From Alphaproteobacteria bacterium (GTDB lineage Bacteria; Myxococcota_A; UBA796; UBA2385), in the NCBI GenBank assembly GCA_020632755.1, contig JACKEY010000007.1, positions 1 to 64,000 on the forward strand: 64,000 nucleotides of DNA, in the 5' to 3' direction. The notes under the pieces were generated by a model, which was not told the origin of the DNA, did no database searches, and was given only the letters and a program-made list of their open reading frames with translations. Below, piece after piece: positions 42,804 to 51,262 of the stretch; the stretch's first letter is position 1; every line of letters begins with the position of its first letter. The position numbers and the translations under genes were made by a program.

Positions 42804-44090
42804 ATGGTGGCCCTGTGGTGGGCGGTCCTGGCCTGCAGCGCGCCTCCCTCGGGGGGGCGGGACTCACAACCGGCGGCCGACGGGGAGGCGGCCGGGGACT
42901 CGGGAGCGACGGAAGAGACGACTCCGTCCCAGGCGGGCACCTACCGGGTGGCGGTCCGCGAGCAGGCCCTGGCGAGCGGGGACCTGCGGGCATCGGCCGT
43001 CGCCTGGGACCCCGCCTCGCAGCGCTGGGTGGTGGCCTGGGGCGCGGTGGACGGGGCCCACCAGATCCAGGCCGCGGTGGTCCATCCTGCCGAGGGGGCG
43101 TCGAGCCTGACCGTGTCGCCGTCCGTGCGGCTGGACGACGGCGCCTGGAACGCCTTCGAGCCCGGGCTGGCCGCCAGCGAGGACGGGACACTCCTGGTCG
43201 TCTACGAGGACGATCGCGCCGGCGCAGGGGAGGGGAGGCGCGAGATCTACGGCCAGCGGCTGCGCGTCGGCGGAGAGACGCTCGAGCAGCTGGGCGGCGA
43301 CCTCGACATCTCCCTGCACGACCCGATCGAACAGTTCACCCCGGCCGTGGCCTGGGAGTCGGGGAGCTGGTTCGTCGCGTACTCCGACGACCGCGACAAC
43401 ACCGGCGGCGACGAGCGTCGGCTGTTCGGGCGCACCGTGTCGGCCGAGGGATCGCTCGGTGCGGAGCAGCGACTGGGCGGCGACTCGCTGTGGCAGGTGC
43501 TGCCTTCGGTGGCGGGCTCGGGCGGCGAGGGGCGCTTCCTGGTGGTGTGGGGCGACTACGACCCCGTTGGTGGCGGGCAGGGCAGCGGCTTGGACTGTGG
43601 CTACCGGGCGCGGCTGCTCGATGCGTCGGGCACTCCGCTGGGGCCACCCATCGACCTCGCCCGCATCGGTGACGTGCCCTACGACCGGCCCGCGGTGGCC
43701 TGGAACCCCCGGGCCCGCGCCTGGCTGGTCGCCTGGACCCACCCCCAGCGGATCCTGGGCAGCTGGGTCGGCTGGGATGGCGAGGTGCTCGACAGCGGCT
43801 TCGAGCTGGCGGCCCCCGACGTCGGCGCCGGCGCCCCCCAGCTGGCCTACGCCGCGAGCACCCACAGCTTCGCGCTCACCTTCCACGCCTGGACGACCAC
43901 CGACGGCTACCTGCAGGAGCTCGACGACGCCGGCGTGCCGGTGGGCGCGCCGGTCGACCTGTCCGACCGCAGCCCGCCGGTGGGCACCTTCTACACGCCC
44001 GTCGCGGCGGCGTCGGACCGGTCCCAGCTGCTGGTGGCGCCGAGCCTGGACTGGTCGCGGGTCACGGGCACGCTGTTCGTGGGGCCGTGA
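42804..44090 (+). CDS. Beta-propeller-like lipoprotein, 428 aa, paralogue of the preceding gene
   Basis: MVALWWAVLAC is a short lipoprotein signal; GGGGGAGGG lies nine bases before the ATG. Blade-like repeats again follow the pattern A.D...WVVAW: AVAWDPASQRWVVAWGA, GLAASEDGTLLVVYEDDR, AVAWESGSWFVAYSDDR, GGEGRFLVVWGDYD, AVAWNPRARAWLVAWTH and QLAYAASTHSFALTFHA, giving six blades. It starts 16 bp after the first propeller gene and is in the same operon. The two share architecture but little exact sequence, so the duplication is old. Function is unknown. Confidence 0.78.
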   Translation: MVALWWAVLACSAPPSGGRDSQPAADGEAAGDSGATEETTPSQAGTYRVAVREQALASGDLRASAVAWDPASQRWVVAWGAVDGAHQIQAAVVHPAEGASSLTVSPSVRLDDGAWNAFEPGLAASEDGTLLVVYEDDRAGAGEGRREIYGQRLRVGGETLEQLGGDLDISLHDPIEQFTPAVAWESGSWFVAYSDDRDNTGGDERRLFGRTVSAEGSLGAEQRLGGDSLWQVLPSVAGSGGEGRFLVVWGDYDPVGGGQGSGLDCGYRARLLDASGTPLGPPIDLARIGDVPYDRPAVAWNPRARAWLVAWTHPQRILGSWVGWDGEVLDSGFELAAPDVGAGAPQLAYAASTHSFALTFHAWTTTDGYLQELDDAGVPVGAPVDLSDRSPPVGTFYTPVAAASDRSQLLVAPSLDWSRVTGTLFVGP

Positions 44091-44162
44091 GGGGCGGCGC
44101 TCCACACCCATTGGCAGCTGCGACCCTGGCGTTACGCTCGGCCATCGGGTGACCCGGGACCC

Positions 44163-45053
44163 ATGGACTTCGACGATCTGCAAGCGCTGCTGTGGGCGCA
44201 CGAGCACGGCTCGCTCCAGAGCGCGTCGCGCGCGTCAGGGGTGTCTCGCGCCACGCTGCGCCGTCGACTCGAGCGCCTCGACGCGACGATCGGCCGACCG
44301 ACCCACGTCACCGGTCCGGAAGGCATCACCCTGACCCGGGCGGGTCATGCGCTGGTGACGGATGGCCACCAGCTGCTGCATGCCCGGCAGCGACTGCTCG
44401 ATCGCGTCGCTCGTGGCCACGGCACGTCGGGCAGCCTGCGGGTCCTGGTCCAGGTGGGGCTGCCGCCGCGTGCCATCGCGTCGGTGCTGGCGGCGGGGAC
44501 GCAGCTGCTCGAGGGCGTGGCCGTCCACCTGGAGTTCGACGCCGACCCCGCCAGCCGGGCGGGCGAAGCCTTCGACGCCATCGTGCACTGGGGCGCGGCC
44601 CCGGTGGTGCGGAGCGGCTTCACCCGCACGCTGTTGCGGGCCCGATTCCATGTGCAGGGCTCCGCCGACTACCTGGCCACCCACGGCCTGCCGCAGACCC
44701 CCGACGACCTCGCTGGACACCGGATCCTGCACCTGGCCGGCACCGACCCCGCGTGGCCATGTCTGTCGGGGCCGCCGGTCGCGTTCACGCCAGCGCACAG
44801 CTGTGCCGATCTCTACGTCCTCGGCATGCTGGCCGGCCAGGGCCTGGGCCTCGCCCTGCTGCCGGTCGACGGCCCGATGCTGGATCCGATGATCGATGCG
44901 CTGGTCCCCGTCCTGGGCGACCACATCTGCATCGAGCGCACCCTGCGGGCCGATCTGCCGGTGCCCACCGAGTCCGACAGCGCCGCGGCGGCGTTGATCC
45001 GCGCGGTCGAGCGCCTGGGTCCGACCCTGCGCCCCGTGTCGAGCGACGGCTGA
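44163..45053 (+). CDS. LysR-family transcriptional regulator
   Basis: Residues 1-60 are the winged helix-turn-helix (MDFDDLQALLWAHEHGSLQ, ASRASGVSRATLRRRLERLDATIG), and residues 90-290 are the periplasmic-binding-like effector domain (GSLRVLVQVGLPPRAIASV, AVHLEFDADPASRAGEAFDAIVHWG, GMLAGQGLGLALLP). The 296-aa length is typical. TTACGCT at 44132 may be its -10. No divergent gene is adjacent, so the usual rule of divergent targets does not help. It is followed, convergently, by the lipocalin-like secreted protein, which could still be in its regulon. The effector is unknown. Confidence 0.92.
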   Translation: MDFDDLQALLWAHEHGSLQSASRASGVSRATLRRRLERLDATIGRPTHVTGPEGITLTRAGHALVTDGHQLLHARQRLLDRVARGHGTSGSLRVLVQVGLPPRAIASVLAAGTQLLEGVAVHLEFDADPASRAGEAFDAIVHWGAAPVVRSGFTRTLLRARFHVQGSADYLATHGLPQTPDDLAGHRILHLAGTDPAWPCLSGPPVAFTPAHSCADLYVLGMLAGQGLGLALLPVDGPMLDPMIDALVPVLGDHICIERTLRADLPVPTESDSAAAALIRAVERLGPTLRPVSSDG

Positions 45054-45071
45054 TCGCCTCCCGCGGGGGCC

Positions 45072-45593
45072 TCAGGCCGCCCTGCGGAACACGCGGGTCG
45101 TGCGGGCGCTCCGCCCGTCGCTCAGCTTCACCTCGACCACCACGGTGAGGGTGGCGCCGTCCGCGGACAGGGTGCGGGTCTCGGTCAGCGTGCCGGCGGC
45201 CCCGTCCTGGCCGCTGGCCGGCCCGCTGGAGACCAGCCGGTTCTCGCCGTCCTGCCACGACGTCGAGAAGGTCGTCTCGATGCCCGCCGGGTTCACCGTG
45301 CTGTGGGGCCTGCCGTCGAACACCAGCACCTGCTGCTGCTTGCCGGCGGCGTTGTCGTAGGCGGCGGTCATGCGGTCGGCGGTCTGGGTGATCGCCACCT
45401 TGGCGTCCAGCCCCTCGGCCAGCTTGCGCTTGGCCCAGGCCACGCCCTGGAGCTCGAGGATCGGGTCCATCGAGCCGGACGCGGCCTTGTCGAGGGACCA
45501 GCGTCCCGAGAAGTCGACCGCGTGCGCGGGCAGACCGAAGGCTCCCGCGAACAGCAGGGCGAGCAGGAGGGGCAGGCGGGACAGGCGGGACAT
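45072..45593 (-). CDS. Secreted lipocalin-like beta-barrel protein, 173 aa
   Basis: The start at 45591-45593 gives MSRLSRLPLLLALLFAGAFG ending LPAHA, a Sec signal. The mature 148 residues look like a small up-and-down barrel: VDFSGRWSLDKAAS, VAITQTADRMTAAYDN, KQQQVLVFDGRPHSTVNPAG, ETTFSTSWQDGENRLVSSG, TLTETRTLSADGATLTVVVEV and RTTRVFRRA, with the GxW motif near the N-terminus that is typical of lipocalins. No Cys is present. It probably carries a small hydrophobic ligand in the periplasm. A 65-residue upstream extension is open but lacks signal and is rejected. Confidence 0.75.
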   Translation of the reverse strand: MSRLSRLPLLLALLFAGAFGLPAHAVDFSGRWSLDKAASGSMDPILELQGVAWAKRKLAEGLDAKVAITQTADRMTAAYDNAAGKQQQVLVFDGRPHSTVNPAGIETTFSTSWQDGENRLVSSGPASGQDGAAGTLTETRTLSADGATLTVVVEVKLSDGRSARTTRVFRRAA

Positions 45594-45776
45594 GGGACCT
45601 CCGACGCAGGGAGCCTCTCGCAGGCGCACGGAAGTGCCCAGGTCCGGAACCGATGCAGCCCCGGTCGGGAAGTGGCCACCCGAGAACCGGCGTTGGCGGG
45701 GAGGAGGCGGGCCGGAGGGGGATGCCCGGCGGCGACCAGGGGGTGGCCGATCCTGGACCGCAGGCGGCCGCGCCTC

Positions 45777-45790
45777 CGGTGGTACCACCG
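45777..45790. promoter_or_regulatory. Perfect 14-bp palindrome upstream of the multicopper oxidase
   Basis: CGGTGGTACCACCG is a perfect palindrome 28 bp before the ATG. At this distance it could be an operator. No repressor is identified nearby except the LysR gene. Confidence 0.4.
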
Positions 45791-45817
45791 CGGGGTCCCC
45801 ACCCCCCGGAGTGCTCG

Positions 45818-48175
45818 ATGCGCGTCCTGACCCTGCTGTCCCTCCTCCTCGCCTGTACCCCCGACAAGGACTCGGGCGCCGCCGACGTCGATGGCGACAC
45901 CGACAGTGACGCGGACGCCGACAGCGACGCGGATGCGGACGCCGACGCCGACGCCGACGTCGACGCCGACAGTGACGCGGACTCCGACACTGATGCCGAC
46001 GCCGACAGCGATGCGGACACTGACACCGACACCGACACCACCGCCGACTGCTACGAGCTGGCGAGCGGCGACTGCGTCGTCGAGACCTACACGAACCCGC
46101 CGGTGGTCGAACCCGATGGGGAGGGTGTCTACCACCTGACCCTGGCGGCGACGGAGATCGAGCTCAACGGCCAGCGGCACTGCCTGCGCAGCTACAACGG
46201 CAGCTACCCGGGGCCCACCATCGACACCGCGGCGTCCGGCTCGGATCGCTCCGTCCGGGTGGACCTGGTCAACGGCCTGCTGTCCAGCGACTACCGGGAC
46301 CTGTCGGGCGACGACACCTGCGCCTGCGCGGACATGCACGGCGACGAGTGCGAACCCGGCGGCCACGACGACCACGGCACCGGCCACGGCGACTGCATGT
46401 GCACGAACAGCGAAGGCGAGACCTGCGAGCACATGGTCGACTTCAACCTGACCAACCTGCACGCCCACGGGTCGCACGTGCGGCCGGACTACGCGCGGGG
46501 CGGCGCGGCCTGCGAGCCGGGGACGACGCCGAGCGGCGGCACCCTGGCCTGCCGCGAGTGCGCCGAGGTCGATGACGGCAACCCGGCCAACGACACCTGC
46601 TTCCTGGGCGACGACGTCCTGACCCACGTCGCGCCGGGCGACGGCGTGCAGCACCGCTGGGACATCGACGAGGACGGCACCCACTACACCGGCCTGCACT
46701 GGTACCACCCGCACATCCACGGCACGACCGGCATCCAGGTCTCGTCGGGCGCGGCCGGCGCGTGGATCACGCGCGGCGACCTGGACGAGGTCGAGGGCAT
46801 GGACGAGCTGACCGAGCGCGTCATGGTCTTCTCGACCCCGCCGATCGGCTCCAACGGCTTCGAGCCGCTGGCGGACGGCGTCGAGTGCACCGACGACACC
46901 ATCACCTTCAACAACTTCGTCACCCTCGGCTCGGTCGATGCCAGGCAGCTCGACATGCTCAACGGCACCTTCCGGCCGCGCATGGTCGTGCCGCCCGGCC
47001 AGGTCGAGCGCTGGCGCATCGTGCACGCCGGCTTCCTGGACGAGGTCTTCTTCGGCCTGGCGAAGGGCGACGACCCGAACTGCGAGAGCTGGAGCAGCGC
47101 CGACGACGAGCTGTTGTCGCTCACCCAGATCGCCCGCGACGGCATCACGCTGCCGCAGTCCTACACCGACAACTACCTGTTCATGTCGCCCGGCTACCGG
47201 ATCGAGGCGCTGGTCGGCGGCGAGGGAGTGTTCGAGGACGGCGACACCTGGTGCCTGGTCGCCGCGCGCTTCCTGCAGGAACACAGCGACGTGCCGATCG
47301 GCCCGGCCGAGGAACCCAGCGAAGACGCGATCCTGGGGCTGCTCCGCAACGTCGACGGCGCCGAGCTCGTCGCCACGATCAACGTGGCCGCCTCGCGCGG
47401 TGAGGCCACCCGCACGTCCATGCCGGACCTGGGCGCCATCGCGGCGACGGCCCCCGCCATGACCCTCGACGGGGTCGACGTCGCCGCCCTCTGCGCCGAA
47501 GCGGCCACCATCGACGACCCCGAGGACCTCGACCAGGCCGCCGTGCTGCAGGTCGGCCTGTTCACCGCCGAGGACCCGTTCATCCCCTGCCACTGCGACA
47601 ACTACAACATCAACTGCCGCAACTTCGAGTACGTCGACCGCGATCGCTACCCCTTCGATCGCGATCTGCCGCTCGACGCCGTCGAGCACTGGCGCGTCGG
47701 GGCGTCCTTCGACGGGCACCCCTTCCACATCCACATCAACCCCTTCGTCGCCTGCCCGAACGACAACGTGCTCGACCCGCTGCCCTTCCCCCACTGGCGC
47801 GACACCTACCTGGTCAACCTGAGCCGGCGGATCGACCTGCTGACCCAGTACCGCAAATTCACCGGCTCCTACGTGACCCACTGCCACAAGCTGCACCACG
47901 AGGACCACGGCATGATGCAGCTGCTGCGGGTCTGCGATCCCGCGACCGACAGCACCTGCGGCGACAACCACTGGCGGGCCTGCGACGACGACGACATCGT
48001 CTGCAAGCAGCAGCTCGCGGCCACGGACTGCGCGATCTCCGCCGAGACCGAGGCCGACGCCTGGGCCTGCATCACGGCCGAGGGCCTGCCCGGCGGCCAG
48101 TGCACCGACACGGTCTGCAGCAGCGACGACGACTGTCCCTTCATGGAGAGCTGCGTCGACCGGATCTGCCAGTAG
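45818..48175 (+). CDS. Multicopper oxidase lipoprotein with acidic linker and His/Cys-rich insertion
   Basis: MRVLTLLSLLLAC is a lipoprotein signal, followed by about 60 residues of Asp/Ala/Ser/Thr repeats. All four copper-binding blocks are present: LHAHGSH (His215, His217), HWYHPHIHG (294-302), HPFHIHINPF (634-643) and HCHKLHHEDHGM (688-699) with Met699 as axial T1 ligand, so a full laccase-type T1/T2/T3 set is expected. Residues 163-205 form an insertion rich in Cys, His and Asp that may bind copper. The C-terminus is Cys-rich (TDTVCSSDDDCPFMESC). It should oxidise metal ions or phenols at the cell surface using O2. GGAG precedes the ATG. Confidence 0.95.
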   Translation: MRVLTLLSLLLACTPDKDSGAADVDGDTDSDADADSDADADADADADVDADSDADSDTDADADSDADTDTDTDTTADCYELASGDCVVETYTNPPVVEPDGEGVYHLTLAATEIELNGQRHCLRSYNGSYPGPTIDTAASGSDRSVRVDLVNGLLSSDYRDLSGDDTCACADMHGDECEPGGHDDHGTGHGDCMCTNSEGETCEHMVDFNLTNLHAHGSHVRPDYARGGAACEPGTTPSGGTLACRECAEVDDGNPANDTCFLGDDVLTHVAPGDGVQHRWDIDEDGTHYTGLHWYHPHIHGTTGIQVSSGAAGAWITRGDLDEVEGMDELTERVMVFSTPPIGSNGFEPLADGVECTDDTITFNNFVTLGSVDARQLDMLNGTFRPRMVVPPGQVERWRIVHAGFLDEVFFGLAKGDDPNCESWSSADDELLSLTQIARDGITLPQSYTDNYLFMSPGYRIEALVGGEGVFEDGDTWCLVAARFLQEHSDVPIGPAEEPSEDAILGLLRNVDGAELVATINVAASRGEATRTSMPDLGAIAATAPAMTLDGVDVAALCAEAATIDDPEDLDQAAVLQVGLFTAEDPFIPCHCDNYNINCRNFEYVDRDRYPFDRDLPLDAVEHWRVGASFDGHPFHIHINPFVACPNDNVLDPLPFPHWRDTYLVNLSRRIDLLTQYRKFTGSYVTHCHKLHHEDHGMMQLLRVCDPATDSTCGDNHWRACDDDDIVCKQQLAATDCAISAETEADAWACITAEGLPGGQCTDTVCSSDDDCPFMESCVDRICQ

Positions 48176-48256
48176 CCGGCCGCCGCGGCCTGCGCGGGGA
48201 GGTGGGAAGGCCGCCGGGGTAGGAGGAGGCGTCCCGCTTGCAGCAGGAGGCGTGCG

Positions 48257-48931
48257 GTGGCGCTCTGGGAGACCGTGTTCGTGCTGGGCAGCCTGGGCGG
48301 GCTCGTCGCGGGCGCCGTCGGGAGCGTGATCGCGGTCGGTGGCGCCTTGATCGGATGCGTGCGCGCGCCGTCGGGGAGCCGAGCGCGCGGCACGGTCCAG
48401 GGAGCGCGGGGAGGCGCGCTGATGGTCGGTGGCAGCGCCCTGCTGTTCGGCCTGCTGCAGGCCGGCGACGACCTGCGCTTCCACCACCAGCGGCTCGGCA
48501 TGGTCGGGCTGTGGCCGGCCGAGCTGGACGCGACCCACAGCGAGCGCCACTTCAACGGCGACGGCTTCAGCCGGGTCCGCAGTCGGCTGCCGACCCGGGT
48601 CTGCGACGCCGTGCGGGCCGACGCCGCCGTGCTCGCCGACCGACCGGCCTGGCCGCCGCCCGCCGCTCGCAGTCTCCTGATCGACGAGCGCCACACCTGG
48701 GTCGCCACCCCCCTCGCTCCGGACCTGGTCCTGGGCATGGAGGGCATGCACCTGGGCGGGGGCGCCGACCAGGATGCGCGCCTGGAGCGGTTGCTGGCCG
48801 AGCCCGGCGCGATGGCCGCCTGGCGGGCCCGGCGCATGAGCACCGACCGCGGCAGCCACGTCACCAACCTCGAGTTGATGGTGCTGGAGCTGGCGCCGTG
48901 TGAGCTGTGGTGGGTGGCGAGCGACACCTGA
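48257..48931 (+). CDS. Small membrane protein of unknown function, 224 aa
   Basis: The GTG start lies six bases after GGAGG. Two hydrophobic helices occupy residues 5-33 and 52-68, with many Gly residues. The rest is a soluble domain of about 150 residues containing FHHQRLGMVGLWPAELDATH and a HLGGGADQDARLERLLAEPG segment. No family is recognised. It follows the multicopper oxidase by 81 bp in the same direction; TAGGAG at 48220 may be a weak -10. Confidence in the gene rests on frame length, ribosome site and sensible composition. Confidence 0.68.
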   Translation: MALWETVFVLGSLGGLVAGAVGSVIAVGGALIGCVRAPSGSRARGTVQGARGGALMVGGSALLFGLLQAGDDLRFHHQRLGMVGLWPAELDATHSERHFNGDGFSRVRSRLPTRVCDAVRADAAVLADRPAWPPPAARSLLIDERHTWVATPLAPDLVLGMEGMHLGGGADQDARLERLLAEPGAMAAWRARRMSTDRGSHVTNLELMVLELAPCELWWVASDT

Positions 48932-49029
48932 TGCGCGCGCCGGAGGATCCGCAGGACACCGGATGTCTCCACTCCGAATGCCGCTCCCTCCGCCGCGTCG
49001 ATGCGGCACCCTCCTCCCCGGAGAAGCCC

Positions 49030-49410
49030 ATGTCCCGCGCTTCGATCCTGTTCGCCGCTCCTCTGCTCGCCGCGCTCCCCGCGGCCGCCGCCCTGTCCGC
49101 CTGCGAGACGCTCGGCGACTGCTCGACCGAGGCCCGCGCCTCCGTGCAGCTCGAGGTCGTCGACACCCTGGGCGACCGCATCCCCGGCGCGACCGCGACC
49201 TACACCATCGAAGGCGAGAACTGGCCGCATCCCCAGGACTGCGAAGATCTGGGCGGCGGGGACCTGGTCTGCGGCTGGGAGGTCGACGACGTGTTCCACA
49301 TCGAGGTCTCGGCCCCCGGCTACACGACCGAGAGCGTCGAGATCGAGGTGTTCGCCGACGAGTGCCACGTCATCACCGAGCAGCTGTCGGTGGAGCTGGA
49401 TCCGGCCTGA
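49030..49410 (+). CDS. Small lipoprotein with carboxypeptidase-regulatory-like (Ig) domain
   Basis: The signal (MSRASILFAAPLLAAL...LSAC) ends in a lipobox. The remaining 100 residues resemble a carboxypeptidase regulatory-like or invasin-type Ig domain: ASVQLEVVDTLGDRIPGATATYTIEGE, then DVFHIEVSAPGYTTESVEIEVFADECHVIT. Four Cys outside the lipobox could pair. Such domains bind or stabilise surface proteins. It is a separate gene with about 100 bp on either side. Function is not known. Confidence 0.75.
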   Translation: MSRASILFAAPLLAALPAAAALSACETLGDCSTEARASVQLEVVDTLGDRIPGATATYTIEGENWPHPQDCEDLGGGDLVCGWEVDDVFHIEVSAPGYTTESVEIEVFADECHVITEQLSVELDPA

Positions 49411-49519
49411 GCGGAGCGCGCGGCTCGGTGAGGACCGCAGTGAGGGCCGAGTGAGAGCCGGCGAGAGAGCCCGCTTCCTCCGGGTGCGCCATGCTCCTCC
49501 TCCCACAGACGGAGGTCCC

Positions 49520-50149
49520 ATGCGCCGCACCATCCTGTTCGCCCTCGCCCTCGCCCTGCCTCTGGTCGCCTGCGGCGACAAGGACGACGACAGCGGTTCC
49601 GCCGGCTCCGACAGCGGCTCGACCGACGACGGCAGCACCGACGACGGCAGCACCGACGGCGGCAGCACCGACGGCGGCACCGCCGGCAGCGACGCCGCCT
49701 TCCACGCCACCGGCACCTACGACGGTGACAGCTTCGAGGTGGACTGCGCCTTCGACGGCACGGACCCGGACTGGACCGCGACCCTGCAGTGCTACGACGG
49801 CATCCAGATCTTCGCGGCCTGCCGCCTGGACCCGGACGATGCTCCCGTCGGCGGGCTGGCCCCCGACCAGTTCCAGGTCTGGTTCAAGGTGACGGCCGCC
49901 GCGAACACCGTCGGCACCCACGACGTGACCGGCACGGACTCGATCGCGGTCGGCAACAACCTGGGCGCCCCGCTGGGCACCAACTCCCAGAACATCGAAG
50001 CGGCCAGCATCACCATCGACAGCATCGACGGCTGGACCGCGGCCAGCGGCACCTTCACGGCCGAGTGGAACGACTCGGGGGACGAGTGGGCCGGTGACCA
50101 CACCGCCACGATCACCGGGAGCTTCGACCTGGTCTGCCCCGAGGGCTGA
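49520..50149 (+). CDS. Small beta-rich lipoprotein, 209 aa
   Basis: MRRTILFALALALPLVAC is a lipoprotein signal followed by GDKDDD and a repetitive Ser/Thr/Gly/Asp linker. The mature domain (HATGTYDGDSFEVDCAFDG ... SITIDSIDGWTAASGTFTAEW ... ATITGSFDLVC) is beta-rich with Cys at both ends. In pattern it resembles the first lipoprotein of the sigma-54 leftward operon, so the two may be distant paralogues. GGAGG lies four bases before the ATG. No further function can be assigned. Confidence 0.78.
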   Translation: MRRTILFALALALPLVACGDKDDDSGSAGSDSGSTDDGSTDDGSTDGGSTDGGTAGSDAAFHATGTYDGDSFEVDCAFDGTDPDWTATLQCYDGIQIFAACRLDPDDAPVGGLAPDQFQVWFKVTAAANTVGTHDVTGTDSIAVGNNLGAPLGTNSQNIEAASITIDSIDGWTAASGTFTAEWNDSGDEWAGDHTATITGSFDLVCPEG

Positions 50150-50219
50150 CCGCGGGCCTCCGGGAAACCAGGGCGCGTCACCGGCATCCACCGGCCGTCC
50201 CACCGCTCCCGGAGCCCCC

Positions 50220-51050
50220 ATGCATCGCGCTGCCCGCCTGGCCTTGCTCGTCGTCCTGCCCGCTGCGGTGCTCGTCACCGCCTGTGGGGACAAGGACCCC
50301 GGCGTCTACGACCTCGAGACCTGGCGCAGCCCGCTGGCGTCCGGGTACGACGGCGAAGGAGACGCCGTCAAGGGCGAGGAGCTCTACTACAACGAGCACT
50401 GGGAGGACTCCTCGGCCTACGCGCTGACCTGTGACTCCTGCCACTCGGCGGACGCGGACGACAGCTGGACGACCGACGCCGACGACCGCAACCGGCCCGC
50501 CCACACGACCTGGAACGCCGCCCTGCGCGAGGTCTGGAAGGGCAACCACACCTGGGACAAGGAGGACTCCGACAAGATCGGCGCCTTCGGCGGCCAGATC
50601 TGCGTGAAGGCCTACTTCCCGTCGGGAAGCGAGATGACGCCGGAGCAGGCGGCCCACCTCGAAGCCTGGATGAAGACCAACATCGACGACGGCGACCCGA
50701 GCGAGACCGCCGACCCGCTGGACTACGGCTTCAACACCTGGGACACGCAGGACAGCTTCGTGGCCAGCCTGGGGGAGGGGCTCTACGGCAGCGACCTGGG
50801 CGACGTGGCCAACGGGGAAGCGCTGGTCGACCGCTACTGCAGCAGCTGCCACGTGCCGGACGGCGAGACGAGCCCGGTCTTCTACTCGGCCTCGGCGCTG
50901 GAGCCGGTGCAGCTGGTCGCCCGCATCCGGCGCGTGGACCTGGGCGAGGGCACGCCCAACGACCGCATGCCGCGCATCCCCTGGGACCGGCTGAGCGACG
51001 ACGACCTCGCGGATGTGCTCGCCTTCCTCACGGCCGACCGCGAAGGCTGA
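50220..51050 (+). CDS. Di-haem cytochrome c lipoprotein
   Basis: MHRAARLALLVVLPAAVLVTAC is a lipoprotein signal followed by GDKDPG. Two CxxCH haem sites are present, TCDSCHSADADD and YCSSCHVPDGET, with candidate axial Met residues later in each half (for example in RMPRIPWDRLSDDDLADVLAFL, the usual C-terminal cytochrome c helix). It should carry electrons at the outer or inner membrane. It lies in the same direction as the preceding small lipoprotein gene, 70 bp away. Two haems in a cytochrome c fold recall the di-haem peroxidase/electron-transfer families, though this protein lacks their Cys/His spacing. Confidence 0.85.
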   Translation: MHRAARLALLVVLPAAVLVTACGDKDPGVYDLETWRSPLASGYDGEGDAVKGEELYYNEHWEDSSAYALTCDSCHSADADDSWTTDADDRNRPAHTTWNAALREVWKGNHTWDKEDSDKIGAFGGQICVKAYFPSGSEMTPEQAAHLEAWMKTNIDDGDPSETADPLDYGFNTWDTQDSFVASLGEGLYGSDLGDVANGEALVDRYCSSCHVPDGETSPVFYSASALEPVQLVARIRRVDLGEGTPNDRMPRIPWDRLSDDDLADVLAFLTADREG

Positions 51051-51210
51051 CTCGGCCGCGCGTGCGGCAGCGTGCCGGCTCCGACCGAACCGGCATCCTC
51101 GGCAGGGTGGCGACCGGAAGCAGCGAGATCAGCAGGTCCCCGGCGGTCCCTTCGGCGGTTGTGCCACATTGCCGCGGTGCATTCGCCGGGACGGCGACGG
51201 GCGCGGCCCC

Positions 51211-51216
51211 TATGAT
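51211..51216 (+). promoter_or_regulatory. Possible -10 element TATGAT
   Basis: TATGAT differs by one base from TATAAT and lies 46 bases before the SGNH hydrolase ATG, in otherwise GC-rich DNA. No good -35 is seen at 17 bp. Confidence 0.35.
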
Positions 51217-51262
51217 ACCGGCGTGACACCCTGCAGCGGCCGCACCCGGGAGGCGCAGGAGC

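Noticed and set aside
48227..48242. Sigma-54-like AGGCGTCCCGCTTGCA
   Set aside because: The -24 half matches poorly and the start would fall inside the ribosome site of the next gene.
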